A DNA stretch of 64,000 nucleotides from Dioscorea cayenensis subsp. rotundata (lineage: Eukaryota; Streptophyta; Magnoliopsida; Dioscoreales; Dioscoreaceae): the NCBI RefSeq assembly GCF_009730915.1, contig NC_052471.1, positions 30,414,185 to 30,478,184 of the forward strand. Reading direction: 5' to 3'. Below are positions 34,821 to 46,714 of this stretch, piece by piece. The notes beneath the pieces were generated by a model that did no database searches, was not told the DNA's origin, and saw only the letters and a program-made list of their open reading frames with translations. Each line of letters opens with the position of its first letter. The first letter of the stretch is position 1. Made by a program: the position numbers and the translations under genes.

Positions 34821-37800
34821 AACCAAGGTTGTGGCTGCTGCTCGTACCTCGCCGGGGTATATGGTGGACACTGGGTGGTACACGAACACGAGCACGACCG
34901 ACCATATCCTTTGGTGAGATCGAGCGCCTTCTTGTCCCGAGTATGGGGGGCAAGGATCAGGTGCAAGCTGCAAATGGTTCAGGTATGCGCATTTTTCATA
35001 TTGGTCATTCACAGATTCATACTCCTTGCCAAACTCTCCACTTGAAAAATGTTCTTCATGTTCCAAAAGCTTCTAAGAATCTTTTGTCAGTACATCGATT
35101 TGTTGTTGATAATGATGTTATGTTTGAGTTTTACCCCAATCACTTTGTTGTTAAGGATCTGGCCACGAGGAAGGTACTTCTTCAAGGTCGCAGTAAAGGT
35201 GGCTTGTATCCTTTTCCGTCCAATGTCGCTACCACAACCAAGAGTGCCTTCTCAAGCATAAGAACCTCTCACAAGCAGTGGCATTGCCGGCTGGGCCACC
35301 CCTCCTTTGCAGTTGTCCAACAAGTAGTCCAGCACAATAATCTTCCTTGTCCTAGTAATAATAGAGATACTTTTATTTGTGATGCCTGTCAATGTGCAAA
35401 GAGCCATCAGTTACCTTTTCCTCTATCAACTAATATATCTTCTTCACCTCTTGAGCTTGTATTCTCCGATGTATGGGGTCCAGCCCTCACTTCTGTTGGG
35501 GGACATAAGTATTATGTGAGCTTCATTGATAACTTTAGTAAATTTGTTTGGCTCTATCCTCTGAAACAAAAGTCTGATGTTACTAGTGTGTTTATTCAGT
35601 ACCAAAAACATATTGAGAGGTTACTTTACAAAAAGATCCTTTGCATTCAATCTGATTGGGGAGGAGAGTATCAAAAACTACACTCTTTTCTTACTCAAAC
35701 CGGAATTGCACATCGTATCTCTTGTCCTTACACTCATTAACAAAATGGTTCTGCTGAGAGGAAGCACCGACATGTAGTCGAGGTAGGTTTATCTCTTCTT
35801 GCTGCAGCTTCTATGCCCTTGAAGTTTTGGGACGAAGCATTTCAAACAGCAGCCTACCTCATAAACAGACTTCCTAGCAAAGTGATAAACTCTAGCATTC
35901 CTCTAGAACGTCTCCTAGGTGCTAAACCCAATTACACTCTGCTGAAAACTTTTGGTTGTGCATGCTGGCCCAACCTCAGGCCGTACAATTCACATAAGCT
36001 TCAATTTCGATCAAAGCGCTATGTGTTTTTAGGTTATAGCAGCATGCATAAGGGATACAAATGCCTAGACCCTTCCAATGGCAGAGTTTATGTGTCTAGG
36101 GATGTTACCTTTGATGAACAAGTTTTCCCTTTCTCTGAAAATCCTTCTTCCTCTAGCATATACTATACATCCGATCAAATTCTTCTACCCAACCTGCTTT
36201 CAACCAGCTCAGTAATTCTAATAATTCTATGCCCATGAATGATCAATTGGCTAATGTGCATACTTGTGCTTCATCTGACACTACCTTGCAGCAGCAACCT
36301 GAATCTATTTTGCAGGCAACAGAGTTTGGAGACACTATATCTCATCATGTTGTTGCTGATACTAACGCTACAGCTACTGCTCCTGCAATGGCAGATCCTG
36401 ATGCTATCACCATAAACACTAATGGTAATGTGTCTACTTCAGATCAAAGTGTATCGCGACATCCAATGAGGACTCGACTCCGGGATGGCATACGACAAAT
36501 CAAGGAGTATAAAGATGGTACTGTGAGGTATGCAGGTACAACAATTGTTGAACCAATCAATCATATTGATGCTTTAGAAGATGTAAATTGGAGACAAGCT
36601 ATGGAAACCGAGTATGCAGCTCTTATGAGAAACAAAACCTGGCATTTTGTTCAACCACAGAAGGGAATAAACTTGATCGATTGCAAGTGGGTATTCAAGC
36701 TTAAAAGAAGAGCTGACGGGTCTGTTGATCGGTACAAAGCCCGTTTGGTGGCAAAGGGATTCAAGCAATGATACGGCATTGATTATGAAGATACGTTCAG
36801 CCCGGTGGTCAAATCAACAACCATTAGGCTTATTCTGTCTCTAGCAGTTTCAAAGGGGTGGAATTTGCGGCAATTGGACGTGCAGAATGCGTTCCTTCAC
36901 GGCATTCTTGAAGAGGAAGTCTTTATGAAGCAACCACCCGGGTTTGAGGATCCTCAACAACCGCAACTAGTATGTAAGCTCGACAAGGCTCGTAGATGGG
37001 TTAAAAAGCAGGCCCCCTAGAGCTCGGCACTCTCGCCTCAGCTCCAAACTCTGTGAGTTGGGATTCACTCCTTCTCGAGCTGACACCTTTCTATTCATTT
37101 ACAACCATGAAGATGTGACAGTGTACATGCTTGTTTATGTAGATGACATAATTGTCACAGGATCCTCTAATCAAGTAGTGAACCAACTACTTCAGAAGCT
37201 ACATGCTGAATTTGCTATGAAAGATTTGGGTGAGCTTCATTACTTCTTGGGCATTGAGGTGAAGAAAACATCTACATGCATTGTTCTTACTCAATCCAAG
37301 TACACTTCTGATTTATTAAAGAAGATGAATATGGATAAATGCAAACCTGTTACTACACCAATGACTACTACAGAGAAGCTATCTCGAACAGAAGGAGAAC
37401 CTCTATCTTCTGAAGATGCAACCAAGTATCGAAGTATAGTAGGAGCCTTGCAATACCTTACCCTGACTAGGCCTGACATCTCCTTCTCTGTAAACAGAGT
37501 GTGTCAATTTCTGCATTCACCCACAACTCAACATCTAACAGCAGTAAAAAGGATTCTGAGATATCTCAAATACACAGCTGAGTATGGTCTATCAATGAAC
37601 AAGTCTGACTCTGAATTAGTGAGTGTCTTCTCCGATGCTGATTAGGCTGGCTGCCCAGATGACAGAAGATCAACAAGTGGGTTTGCAGTATTCTTTGGGA
37701 CAAATCTCATATCGTGGAGCTCCAGAAAACAGGCTACGGTCTCAAGGTCAAGCACTGAGGCCGAATATAAAGCGCTGGCTAATGCCACAGCTGAAGTCAT

Positions 37801-38083
37801 TTGGGTTCAGTCCTTACTTGGTGAACTTGGAGTGTTCCAATCTAGAGCGCCGTGCTCGTGGTGTGACAACCTAGGCGCTATTTACTTGTCTGCGAATCCT
37901 GTTTTTCATGCAAGGTCCAAACATATTGAGGTAGATTTCCACTTTGTTCGTGAAAGAGTTGCTCTCAAAGCATTGGAGATCAGGTTCATTCCAAGTCAAG
38001 TTCAAGTAGCTGATGTGTTTACAAAACCAGTAACAGCAAGACAACTAAGAATAGCTCAGGGCAATCTCAATCTGATGAGTTGA
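34821..38083 (+). pseudogene. pol: copia pol (protease, integrase, RT, RNase H), broken
   Basis: Order is protease (degraded, DTG near 34868), GAG-pre-integrase zinc site (HCRLGH ... CDACQCAKSH, about 35281-35410), integrase core (SDVWGP, SDWGGEY), reverse transcriptase (WVFKLKRRADGS, then YVDD at about 37137-37148) and RNase H ([14 protein letters not shown] near the end). Nonsense codons are TAA at 35738-35740, TGA at 36769-36771 and TAG at 37643-37645, each explicable by a single C-to-T or G-to-A transition. Frame changes lie near 34900, 36200 and 37000. Both LTRs are nearly intact, so the element was probably mobilised by proteins of a sister copy. Confidence 0.9.
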
Positions 38084-38087
38084 GATT

Positions 38088-38096
38088 GAGGGGGAA
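38088..38096 (+). promoter_or_regulatory. Polypurine tract
   Basis: GAGGGGGAA immediately before the 3-prime LTR; plus-strand primer for reverse transcription. Confidence 0.9.
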
Positions 38097-38307
38097 TGTA
38101 AAAAAAAGGGAATAATACTGTACTTAGCCATCTATTAGTCCTAATCTCTAAGCTATCTTGTAGCTTACATTCCCTATGTACTCCTTGATTACCGCCACAT
38201 TTTTAGGATCTGAATAGTTCATGGTTCAGTAATATAAACAACACAACCAGCACCATATTCTGTGTGCAGGATTGTAACAATCTTTCTTCTCTGATTGAAT
38301 TCTTTCA
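38097..38307 (+). repeat. 3-prime LTR of the copia element
   Basis: TGTA...TTTCA, 211 bp. On the minus strand it supplies the last ~26 codons and the stop of the interrupted subtilase C frame. Confidence 0.95.
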
Positions 38308-40672
38308 ATGACATTGTGCTTGCTGGACACCCATGACAACTCTCCTTGTCCAATAACTCCAGAGCCTGGGTGAGAACCATTCATAGTGAATGTGATATCA
38401 TAGGTAATTTGTTGATCTAATCGGCTGAAGCTAAACTGGTACTGAGAGAGGTACATTTTCACAAATGGTGGCTCTATGAATGTGGCATTATAGATTTCAC
38501 TAGCGTCCCCCACGTTCGTCACTGTTCGACTAATAGTGGTGCTTGCTGGGCTCGATGCCATTAGTATGCCAATTGAGGGATAATTGAGTTGCTCACCAGA
38601 GATGGATCTAGTGCACTGTTTGTTGTTTTTGGTGAACCTTTGCACCTCTGTATTGTTATTAGAAAACATTCCACAAAGATTGGCAACATAATCATCTAGT
38701 TCAATGTTGTAGACAAGACCTGGATCCATGGCATTCGTCGCATTGACTTGCCTAGCTCCCCGTTGGAGAATGTTGGCACTATCATTAAAAGTTGCTTCAT
38801 CAAAGATTGGTCTTCCATCTAAATCAAATGTGTTGATTGTAGTGACGAGTGCTGACTGGATCTCTAGTATTGACCATTGACGCTTGTTTTCGTACTTTAA
38901 CTTGCTCATAATAAGAGCCACAATTCCAGAGACATGAGGTGAAGCCATGGATGTGCCACTCGCAAAGTTGAATGTCTTTGTTTTTAGATGGGATGGAAAG
39001 AGCCCAACTTCCACTGGCCATGTAGATAGAATATTCACTCCGGGTGCGGTGACGTCTGGCTTCATAATGTTTCCGTTATACTTGGCAGGGCTTCTCGACG
39101 AGAAGGAGGCCAATGTTGGAGATGGGTGAATATCAAATATAGTGCCACCGAAAGTGATCTTTGCTGTTGGTGTGGAGTTTGACATAATATAATCTTTAAG
39201 TTGAATGGTATCTTTGTAGCTCACATATGCTACAGAAAGATGGTGAGCATCTGAAGATGTTGTGTTCCCATACTTGTCAAAATTCATAATGATCATGCCA
39301 GCACCTCCAGCATTCCTGACGACATCACCTTTTTTAATGTTCTCTATATCTCCAGTCTCACACATCACAATCTTATCTCAAACATTGATGCCCTTTAAAT
39401 TCGAGCATATCAGTTGCCTATATCATCCGTTGCTACCTGGATAAACAATGGGATAAAATTTGTTAGCAACCATATTGGGTTGGTAGGCACTTTCTCCATG
39501 GAATTGTGTCCCATTGCCGAGTGTCACAGTTGCTCTTATTCTTCGATCTGTAGTTGTTGCATCGACAACCATATCCCACGGTGCAGCATGACTCAATGTC
39601 TCTGGGTCTGGGCTATAGTTACCAGCAACTGTGCAGGGGAAGATCCCCTTCTGCATTGCTGAGAATGTGCCAACAGCAACATCATCCCCAAGAAATGATG
39701 TAGGCAAGTAAGGAGGTCATAACCCGAAGGACATTTGAAGGATGTGCACCCCATCTTGAATTGCTTTATCTATATCTGCTAAAACACCAGTTGTTTCGCA
39801 ACCTATACTTATAAAACACACCTTGTACACTGATATAAATGCTTTCGGCACCGTTCCTGCTGCTCTTCCAAGAGCTTGGTCGAGGACCTCCGCATTATCC
39901 ACAAAGTTGCCTGCTGCAATGCCGGCCACATGTGTGCCGTAACCTTGATCTATGTCACTTGGCGGAGTGGTGCTATTAGCTATATTAAAAGATTGTGCCA
40001 CAATGACTTTACCATTACAAGGTGTTCGGAGATAACAACTTGCGTTCCATCCTGCTGGGCGGGGAGGCATTCCTGTGTCATCAAAAGAAGGATGGGGCAT
40101 GTGAATGCCTGTATCCAACACTCCGATGATGATCCCCTCGCCGTAAAATGAGTTGCTTGTGGACCAAACTCCAAATAAAGTGCTCAGGTTTAGGAAGTCA
40201 TGAGTATAGGTCGTTTGGAGGTGAAGTGTCCTGCTCGGATTTGCATGAAGAAATCCATCCATCTTCTCCATATCTCTCACTTCTTCAGGTGTTAATCTTG
40301 CTGCAAACCCGCTGATTGCTTCTTTATAAGAGAAAAGCATCCGTGGCTCGCCTGTATCGAGAGTAGTGTTGGGCAAAAAGGACTTATGGCAGTTCTCTAA
40401 ATCCTCGGCGTCTAAGAAATTTGAGCCCTCTGGCTTCAGTACGTGAACAATGTAGGTTTGGATTTCGCTAATATTTTCACCATGATCACTGACTATAGGC
40501 AATACACCGTGAACCAAGAGAAAAATGTTAAATGAAAGAAAAAATACAATAACCAAGAAAGAAGCAAAGCCACCCTTGAACTCTCCCATTTGAGTGGTGT
40601 TTTGAAAGAATTAATGGAAGAGATCAAATAGCCAATGTGTGGATGTGGTTCATGGTCTCTGTGACATTCCAA

Positions 40673-40680
40673 TTTATAGA
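40673..40680 (-). promoter_or_regulatory. TATA-like box of subtilase C
   Basis: TCTATAAATT on the minus strand, about 85 bp before the ATG, conserved in position with A, B and D. Confidence 0.5.
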
Positions 40681-40689
40681 CTATATATC

Positions 40690-41170
40690 TATGACTCAAG
40701 ATTGCACATCATTGAAGGAATTTGGGAATTTTCATTCATATCATACCCTATGCATCTCATCAAAATTGTGATAATTTATTTTGCTAGTGAGATAGGGTAC
40801 CACTTTGAATTCAGACACCAAATATAATTTCCTTGGATGAAGGATATATAGCACTGATAATTTTGAACTTCAGAACAAGCTTGGACCTTGGATGCCATGA
40901 AACAAATACTATGTTACTATTATTCAGAAATGCATGCTGCATGGTGTGCTTTCTCTTTGTATGGTGTCCTTTTGACAAAGCAATCGATATTAAGAAGTGT
41001 TTTTAAAATAAATTAATCCTACAGAAGGAAGATCGAGAAGTTTAAGGATGATCTCTAAACAATGCTTGTGCACTGATTATATTCGCTTATATTGATGATA
41101 GAATCCAATGAGCATCTAGTTTTGGAAGTACTATCCTTGTTTTGAGGCTTTTGAACCTTTCATTAGCTTT
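40690..41170 (-). repeat. Duplicated 5-prime flank of subtilase C
   Basis: Very close to the flank of D (61785-62130); diverged but collinear with A and B. Confidence 0.75.
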
Positions 41171-41440
41171 ACAGCGGCAATAGAGTTGCTATCATTCTTC
41201 CAAGAAGTTTTCTTTTCCTTTTTTCCCCATTAAAACCATAATAGACATCCCCGAATACAATACTTCAGGATGAATTTTTTACGAGGTCACAAGTGATTTT
41301 TTTAACAAGACTAAATTAGGGGGGAAAAAATCTACGGTTCCACAAGTGATGACTATTAGGGCTTATTAAAAAAGAGACAACAAAAGTATGGATTATATAG
41401 TGTTTTTGAGGAGATGATTCATTAAAGGAGAGTTTAGTGA
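41171..41440. other. Intergenic stretch, no gene seen
   Basis: A/T-rich linker between array flank and LINE; nothing supported. Confidence 0.5.
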
Positions 41441-42460
41441 TCTACTTAAAAATTTACCCTAAAAGAAACTAAAGCTCCCCAACAGGGGTCATGGCTTTTT
41501 AGAGGTCTTTGTGATTCAGCTTCTATTTGAAAACTTTTTTGTTTGATAAAATCTGTCAATCCTTCTTGCACTTCTCTTTTATTTGATCCCTGATGCTGTG
41601 AGATTCCTATTGCCTTCAAGCCTACTTATTTTAATATGAACATTGATCTTGGCTCGCTTAACGTTGCTGATTTAATTTTGGGTGATAACTGGAATTCTCA
41701 TGGGCTAGCCTCTTTGTTTGGTAATAATTTTTCTGAGTTCTTTACTGGTCTTGGTCATATATATTGATTTCAATGAGAGAAATCATTGGTTTTGGTACCC
41801 TAAGTCTCATAACATCAGGATCTCCTCCTCCATTTATCATTTGTTTCTTTTACTCGTAATATGGGAGATTCTGAACCTTGGATAAATGGAGGATTATCTG
41901 GAAACTGAGGGTGACCCTGTGTTAAGCATTTCATTTGGTTAGTCATGAAGGGGAGACTTTCCACCAATGATTATCTTCATTCTATCAACCTTGGCCCGAG
42001 AAATTTATGTATCCATTGTGGATTGAATTATGAAACTGACGAACATTTATTTCTCGCCATTGTACCAAAGTTCAGAGTCTTTGGAATCTTATCTCTTCCA
42101 TGTCTGCCAATCACATTAGCTTCCCAGATGGTTTTACCACTGGGGACTGGCTCACCAATCCTCAGTATTCTATGAAGATGAAAACTATTATTACTGTAAC
42201 TGCATTGTGATGCGATTTTTCAAAACGTCAGCCCAAATTATTTTGTCATTGCTTATAGGGCTTTCAATCATACAAGAGAGTTTTCTTGTGCTAACAGAAA
42301 TCTTCTTGGCAGCAAACTGATTCTGAAAAATTTCTCAAGTAATGATGGGTTAAATATTTTTTCTTCTGCAACTTGGAATGGCAGCAACCAGGTGAGTAGT
42401 AGTGGTTTCTTCATTTTACATGCTACTCATTCTATCCATCTTGCAGGTTGTAGTTATTCT
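41441..42460 (+). mobile_element. LINE fragment (plus copy), left of the CACTA insertion
   Basis: Decayed plus-strand frames resemble the C-terminal zf-RVT-like region of plant L1-type LINE ORF2. FNMNIDLGSL and VADLILGDNW match the minus LINE's FNINYDFDSI and LSDLMSGNNW. GRLSTNDYLHSINLGPRNLC with CGLNYETDEHLF matches HLSTYEYLHSINLGPLNLC and CGLDYESIKHLF of the minus LINE. Several stops and frame changes are present. The reading continues at 52753 after the CACTA insertion. Confidence 0.8.
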
Positions 42461-42830
42461 CACTACAAGAAAAAATGATATTTGCGACACATATATTTGC
42501 GACATATAAATGTGTCGTAGATTTGCGACACAAATTGCAACTATTTGTGACAAAAAAAATAAAAATATTGCAGATTTAATCAAATTGCGTCGCAAAAAAA
42601 TGACCATCCAAGAATGTCGCCAATTTTGTCGCAAAATTTTTTACACCTACCATGTAATGATTTGCGACACATATTGCGATACATTATTTGCAACAATTTA
42701 TTGGCGTCACAAACTTTGTCGCAAATGTTTGCACTTAACATGCAATTGATTTGCGACACAAATTGCGACATATTATTTGCAACGATTTATTGGCGTCGCA
42801 AACTGTGTCGCAAAATTTGAATCCGTTCGG
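42461..42830. repeat. CACTA left terminal and subterminal repeat array
   Basis: About 15 copies of TTGCGACA(C) or its complement within 370 bp, beginning with the 15-bp terminus. These are the expected transposase-binding sites. Confidence 0.85.
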
Positions 42831-44100
42831 TTGAACTTATTATCAATTTTTATATCATTAATTATTTTTTATTATTAATTATTTTTTCCAATGTGATCTT
42901 GAGTGCCATGTTCCTTTTAAAAAAGGTTAAAAAGAAAGTGTTATGCATGAATTATAACCAAGTCCAGAAATACTTGAAAATAAAAAAAAAAATCACCACA
43001 CATTTGCATATGCATCCTTTTCAAATTTCAATTATGTAATTTATTTTATTTGTATTTTATTGTATTTTTCGGTTGAGACTCTATATAAAATTTAATTTTA
43101 AAAAAATTAAAAAGGTTATATTGGATAGATATCGTATCATAAATTCCATTTTAATAAGGGTATTTCTCAAAGCTCTATTAAAAAAAATAATAATAATAAT
43201 TTAAATTTTTTTTATCAAAATAAGGGATCCATTACTTGGCACATAAGCAAATAGAAATTTATTTTTTAAAAATTATAAAAACTATATTTTGTTATAATTA
43301 GGTTCATGTAAAAAAATTATTAAAAAAATAAAAAATCTTTTGAATTATTATTTTGTAAAATCTCAATCAAAAATAATATTGAAAAAAAATGTTGTTAAAT
43401 AAATGATATCAAACCAAAAAATTTATAGCCTAATGGTACTTAACCTTATTGTGGAAAACGATGATGAGTTCAAGACTCATTTGAAAAAATAATAATAAAG
43501 ATCATAGATTGTGGGTGCACCAGATAATGAATTCCCAGCTCATGTTCATACTCTTGATATATATATAGTGTTTATTATTTTTATAAAAAAAATTGTCAAA
43601 ATCTTATTTTGTATTTTTTAAAATTATTTTATTTTATTTTTTTATCGATCAACTATTCTTGATACGAACACGGCGACAAGGTAATTTTTAAAAATTAAGG
43701 ACACGGGTACAGAGAGACACAACAATATATATATATATATATATATTTAATGTAAAATATTCATTATAAATATAAATAATTATATTTATTGTTTAAATAT
43801 AAATAACTTTTATAGTAACTTCCTTATAATTATGCTATAGAAAAAGTCTTTAACAATAGTAAGTAATTAAGTACACTTATATAAAAAAAAACACTTCATA
43901 TTCAACATAAAAATAAATAATAATAAAATATAATATAAAATATATTTATAATACTATTAAATTTGCTATTTAAATTTGATATTTTACTTTATAATATCTT
44001 ATAATAAATATTTATTTATAAAGAGTAAATTGCAAAAGAGTCTGAACAAAATTTTTTAAAAAAATAATAATAAATCAACGGTCAGGATTGATGTTTATGG
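42831..44100. other. AT-rich CACTA interior, no gene seen
   Basis: Long A/T runs and a (TA)n tract at about 43724-43747. Near 43660-43720 there is 'acgaacacggcgacaag' and 'ggacacgggtac', loosely complementary to 45290-45430. Confidence 0.5.
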
Positions 44101-44130
44101 AGAAACCCTAGATCTTAAAAGGCTTGGAAC

Positions 44131-44310
44131 CTTGTCAGCCACCGCGCCTCTCCTCTCCGACCCTTGTCATCTCCGCGCGCAGAGCCTATCCTCCACCTCT
44201 CCAGCCCTCCTAACCTCCGCTCGCAGAGCTTCTCCTCCACCTCTCCGACCCTCGTCACCTCCAGCGCGTCTCTCCTCCACCTCTCCAGCCCTTGTCACCT
44301 CCGCGCACAG
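44131..44310 (+). repeat. GC/CT-rich tandem repeat, about 3 to 4 units
   Basis: 'cctccacctctccagccct' with 'cacctccgcgc' recurs three or four times with a period near 50-60 bp. It continues at 45046-45200 after an LTR-like insertion. Long open frames on both strands come from the repeat. Confidence 0.75.
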
Positions 44311-45045
44311 TGTTGCAATCCTAAGTATTAGTAGTAGTTGAATAAAGATAAGAAGATGCTGAAGAATAGCTGAAGGTTTGAAGATGAATTTTTGAGAGGA
44401 GAACCTTGTTGAGTATCCGAAAGAATATTGAAAAATAGGGGAAATTACATAAGTTAACCCCGTGTAGTGGTTCCGTACACACATGGCACAGGGATATGTT
44501 GGTATATTCAATATGAGTGAAGAGTTATCAAAAAGAGTGAAAAGACATTAACTACCCCGAACTGTTATTGTTGTTTAACTGTGAGGTCAGGGGCATTGTT
44601 GTCTTTCGGCCGGATTCAATGATGAAAGTATAAGAACTGCTGAAGTGAAAGAGAATGGTATCCAGATTGAAGAATCCCTTCTTCTCCTTGTCTTCTTCCT
44701 ACCTTTCCCTTGTTCTTTGAACTCAATCTGAAGATCTCCGGGTGAACAACCTCTGGTCTTTAAGTATTTGTACTTAATTTTTAGTATTGTTGTTGTTCTT
44801 GTTTTCCTATGGATTGTGTGTGCTTATGAATGTTCATGTTCCCATCTTGAGAGATCTTCAGGTTTACCTCTGAGCTACTCTTGACTGTACTCTCTTTTGA
44901 TAGATCTGCAGGCTTTGCCTCTGGTCTTCTCTTGATTGTACTCTTTGTGAGAATATTAAGGAAATCCTTTTTGGTGGTGCTTGATCTTTGCTATTTTATT
45001 TCTAAATTTAGTGGAGGAACAACTGTTACAATTTTTAGGATTACA
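44311..45045 (+). mobile_element. Possible solo LTR, 735 bp, nested in the CACTA element
   Basis: Starts TGTTGCAATCCTAA, ends TTTTTAGGATTACA (complementary termini), and splits the CT-rich repeat. The internal T-rich part resembles a copia LTR. No clean 5-bp duplication was found (CACAG on the left, TCACG on the right), so the call is tentative. Confidence 0.45.
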
Positions 45046-45289
45046 TCACGCAGCGCCTCTTCTCCACCTCTCCAACCCTCATCACCTCCATGCATAGAGC
45101 CTCATAAAGCCCCTCCCTCGAACCCTGCAGCTGCTGCCTCTGTCATCATGCGCAGCACCCCTTTTCTCTTCACCACTCCACCTCTCATCACCTCAATTTC
45201 ATCCTCTTACAAGCCTCATGCCGGCGAAGATCTCTACCCGAACCTCTGCAACCTAAGGTTAGACAAAGCTTCGCCACCAAAAATCTAGT

Positions 45290-45440
45290 TCGGCCGTGTC
45301 CAGGGATGTCGAGAGGTGTCCAATCGTATGAGAGGGTGTCGGATACAGTGTCCCACCGTGTTGATGGCGTATCCGTGTTGGACACCGGCACGACACCGGT
45401 ACTTCGGCGGTTTTGTCGTGTCCGTGCTTCACAGGTTATT
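45290..45440 (-). repeat. Cytosine/guanine-rich 'gtgtccgacacgg'-type repeat
   Basis: Contains several 'gtgtcsgacacsgg' permutations and ends in the complement of 'acctgtgaagcacggacacg', a sequence common at plant DNA-transposon ends. A weak counterpart lies at 43660-43720. The extent of any nested element is unclear. Confidence 0.35.
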
Positions 45441-45959
45441 TAATGAAATTTTCACTAGAAATTAGATTTGATTCTTAGCTTTCTAATGGCGGTGATCTCA
45501 TGTAATTTGATCTAGTAGTCTGGGAGAATTTTGATGTTTAATTTGCATTGGTTGGGACTGTGGTTGCAAGTGAGCTTCATGGAGTTTTGGAGTTCTAACT
45601 CAAAGTTTAAGTAATATCTTTGAGTTTTTATGATTTGAAGTTGTAGAAGACAAGTAGAGGAATCAAAAGAACTTTGAATCATGAAAATTTGTGAAGAAAT
45701 GGATGGGTAAAACTTCATTTGAATGACATGGAAGTGACACAGATGAACCTCTCTTGAAGAACAGTGTACTCAAATATTTGGTGGCAAAGAAATTAAACTC
45801 TTTTGTTTATTTCTTTTATAAATCTAAATTTCATTTGCATAATGAACTACTTGAGTTGTAGATTGGTAGTTTTATGGCAAATAGCATTTTTTCTTGTAGT
45901 TTATTACACATAACTCTAGTTCAAAAACACTGCATTACATTAAGTGAATACTTGTTTGA

Positions 45960-46654
45960 CAATCAAAATTCTTGAATTCTCGCATTACGAGGATTGAGCA
46001 AGGATCGGCATTCAATTCACATTCGTAGTGGTGGACTCTTTTCATAGACAAAGACCACGCAGCGGGCAACCGAGTGTACAACTTCGCTATATTGTCAACC
46101 TTTAGTTTCTCGGGGTACTCATCGCACGGGTGGGCAACTCATGTACCACTTTGCCGATTCTCAACCCGAGAAACAACCTTCAATTTGTCGGTACTACTCG
46201 CCACTTTTTTTCGGGGCTTTGCCATCTCTACCGTCTTTTCCCTGGGCTTCTTCACTTCATTGATATTGACTAACACTGCACGTCCGACTTTTTTCCCTAA
46301 TTTGCTCGTCAACCTTATCGAATCAACACAATCTCCAGTCACCACCAATTGATTGTTGTCCTTCCCTTCGACACTAACAGATTTGACACCTAGGAATTTT
46401 TTTCACCAAATTTGCATGTAAACAAAATGAATGAACTTATGATCAGAAACAAGAACATGAATCAATGCCTTCGATGGGTCGCAACTATTTTTCATTGCTT
46501 TGATTTTGCATTTCTCACAATTCATATGCACCTTGATCACTATCTTTTGCTGCAATTCAATTCATGTTTATCAATTCTAAACAAAGATAAATAAAAAAAC
46601 TTGATTAATTAAAAACATATATATCTATATATATGTATATATTATTATACCTTC
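45960..46654 (-). pseudogene. HMA-domain (HIPP-like) metal-binding protein gene, captured and decayed
   Basis: The minus strand has the layout of plant heavy-metal-associated isoprenylated proteins. A tiny first exon, ATGAAG (46649-46654), is followed by a GT donor. After an AG acceptor, KIVIKVHMNCEKCKIKAMK (about 46485-46545) carries the metal-binding CxxC. After a further AG, GVKSVSVEGKDNNQLVVTGD then VDSIRLTSKLGKKVGRAVLV (about 46240-46390) completes the beta-alpha-beta-beta-alpha-beta HMA fold. Lys/Glu-rich sequence follows. Some 260 bp further on, an out-of-frame ADPCSIL resembles a C-terminal CaaX prenylation box. The frame shifts after KAMK and stops at 46139, so no normal protein is expected. 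Family members bind metals or act as chaperones. It lies inside CACTA termini and is therefore a capture. Confidence 0.75.
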
Positions 46655-46705
46655 ATGTTTGATGCTTGAGATGGATGAAAGTAAGATCAAAGTTGTGAAG
46701 AAAGG

Positions 46706-46714
46706 TGGTTTATA
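46706..46714 (-). promoter_or_regulatory. TATA-like box upstream of the captured HMA gene
   Basis: CATATATAAACC on the minus strand about 55 bp before the ATG of the first exon. It suggests that the gene was taken with its promoter. Confidence 0.45.

Larger units (their letters stand above)
33674..38307 (+). mobile_element. Ty1/copia LTR retrotransposon, 4634 bp, inserted in subtilase C
   Basis: LTRs of about 210 bp (33674-33883 and 38097-38307), a tRNA-Met-type primer-binding site, gag, protease, integrase, reverse transcriptase and RNase H remains in the copia order, and a polypurine tract. The two LTRs differ by about two substitutions and one indel, so the insertion is young. The internal region has several frameshifts and nonsense codons, so this copy cannot move on its own. 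Flanks read CTTGT on the left and ATGAC on the right, so no clean 5-bp duplication is visible, although the host sequence resumes without noticeable loss. Confidence 0.95.
33647..40589 (-). pseudogene. Subtilisin-like serine protease C, dead and split by a copia element
   Basis: The ATG at 40589 opens a frame with a signal peptide (1-28), I9 propeptide, Asp in GVLDTGIH (159) and Ser in SGTSMASPHVSG, all in one frame down to the transposon. The catalytic His site reads GYGTHVAG: the codon at 39939-39941 is TAC, giving Tyr at 217 where A and B have His. In-frame TGA codons stand at 39717-39719, 39423-39425 and 39378-39380. A copia element (33674-38307) lies 8 codons before the natural end. The coding strand therefore runs from the His-Asn-Val of the last strand directly into LTR sequence and stops at 38226 after about 26 foreign residues. 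The native end, TSPIYIAF and TAA, is stranded at 33647-33673. Even without the insertion the product would be truncated and catalytically dead. Confidence 0.93.

Noticed and set aside
44131-44341. Proline/serine-rich protein on either strand
   Set aside because: Overlapping open frames on both strands from a CT-rich tandem repeat; no start context or conservation.
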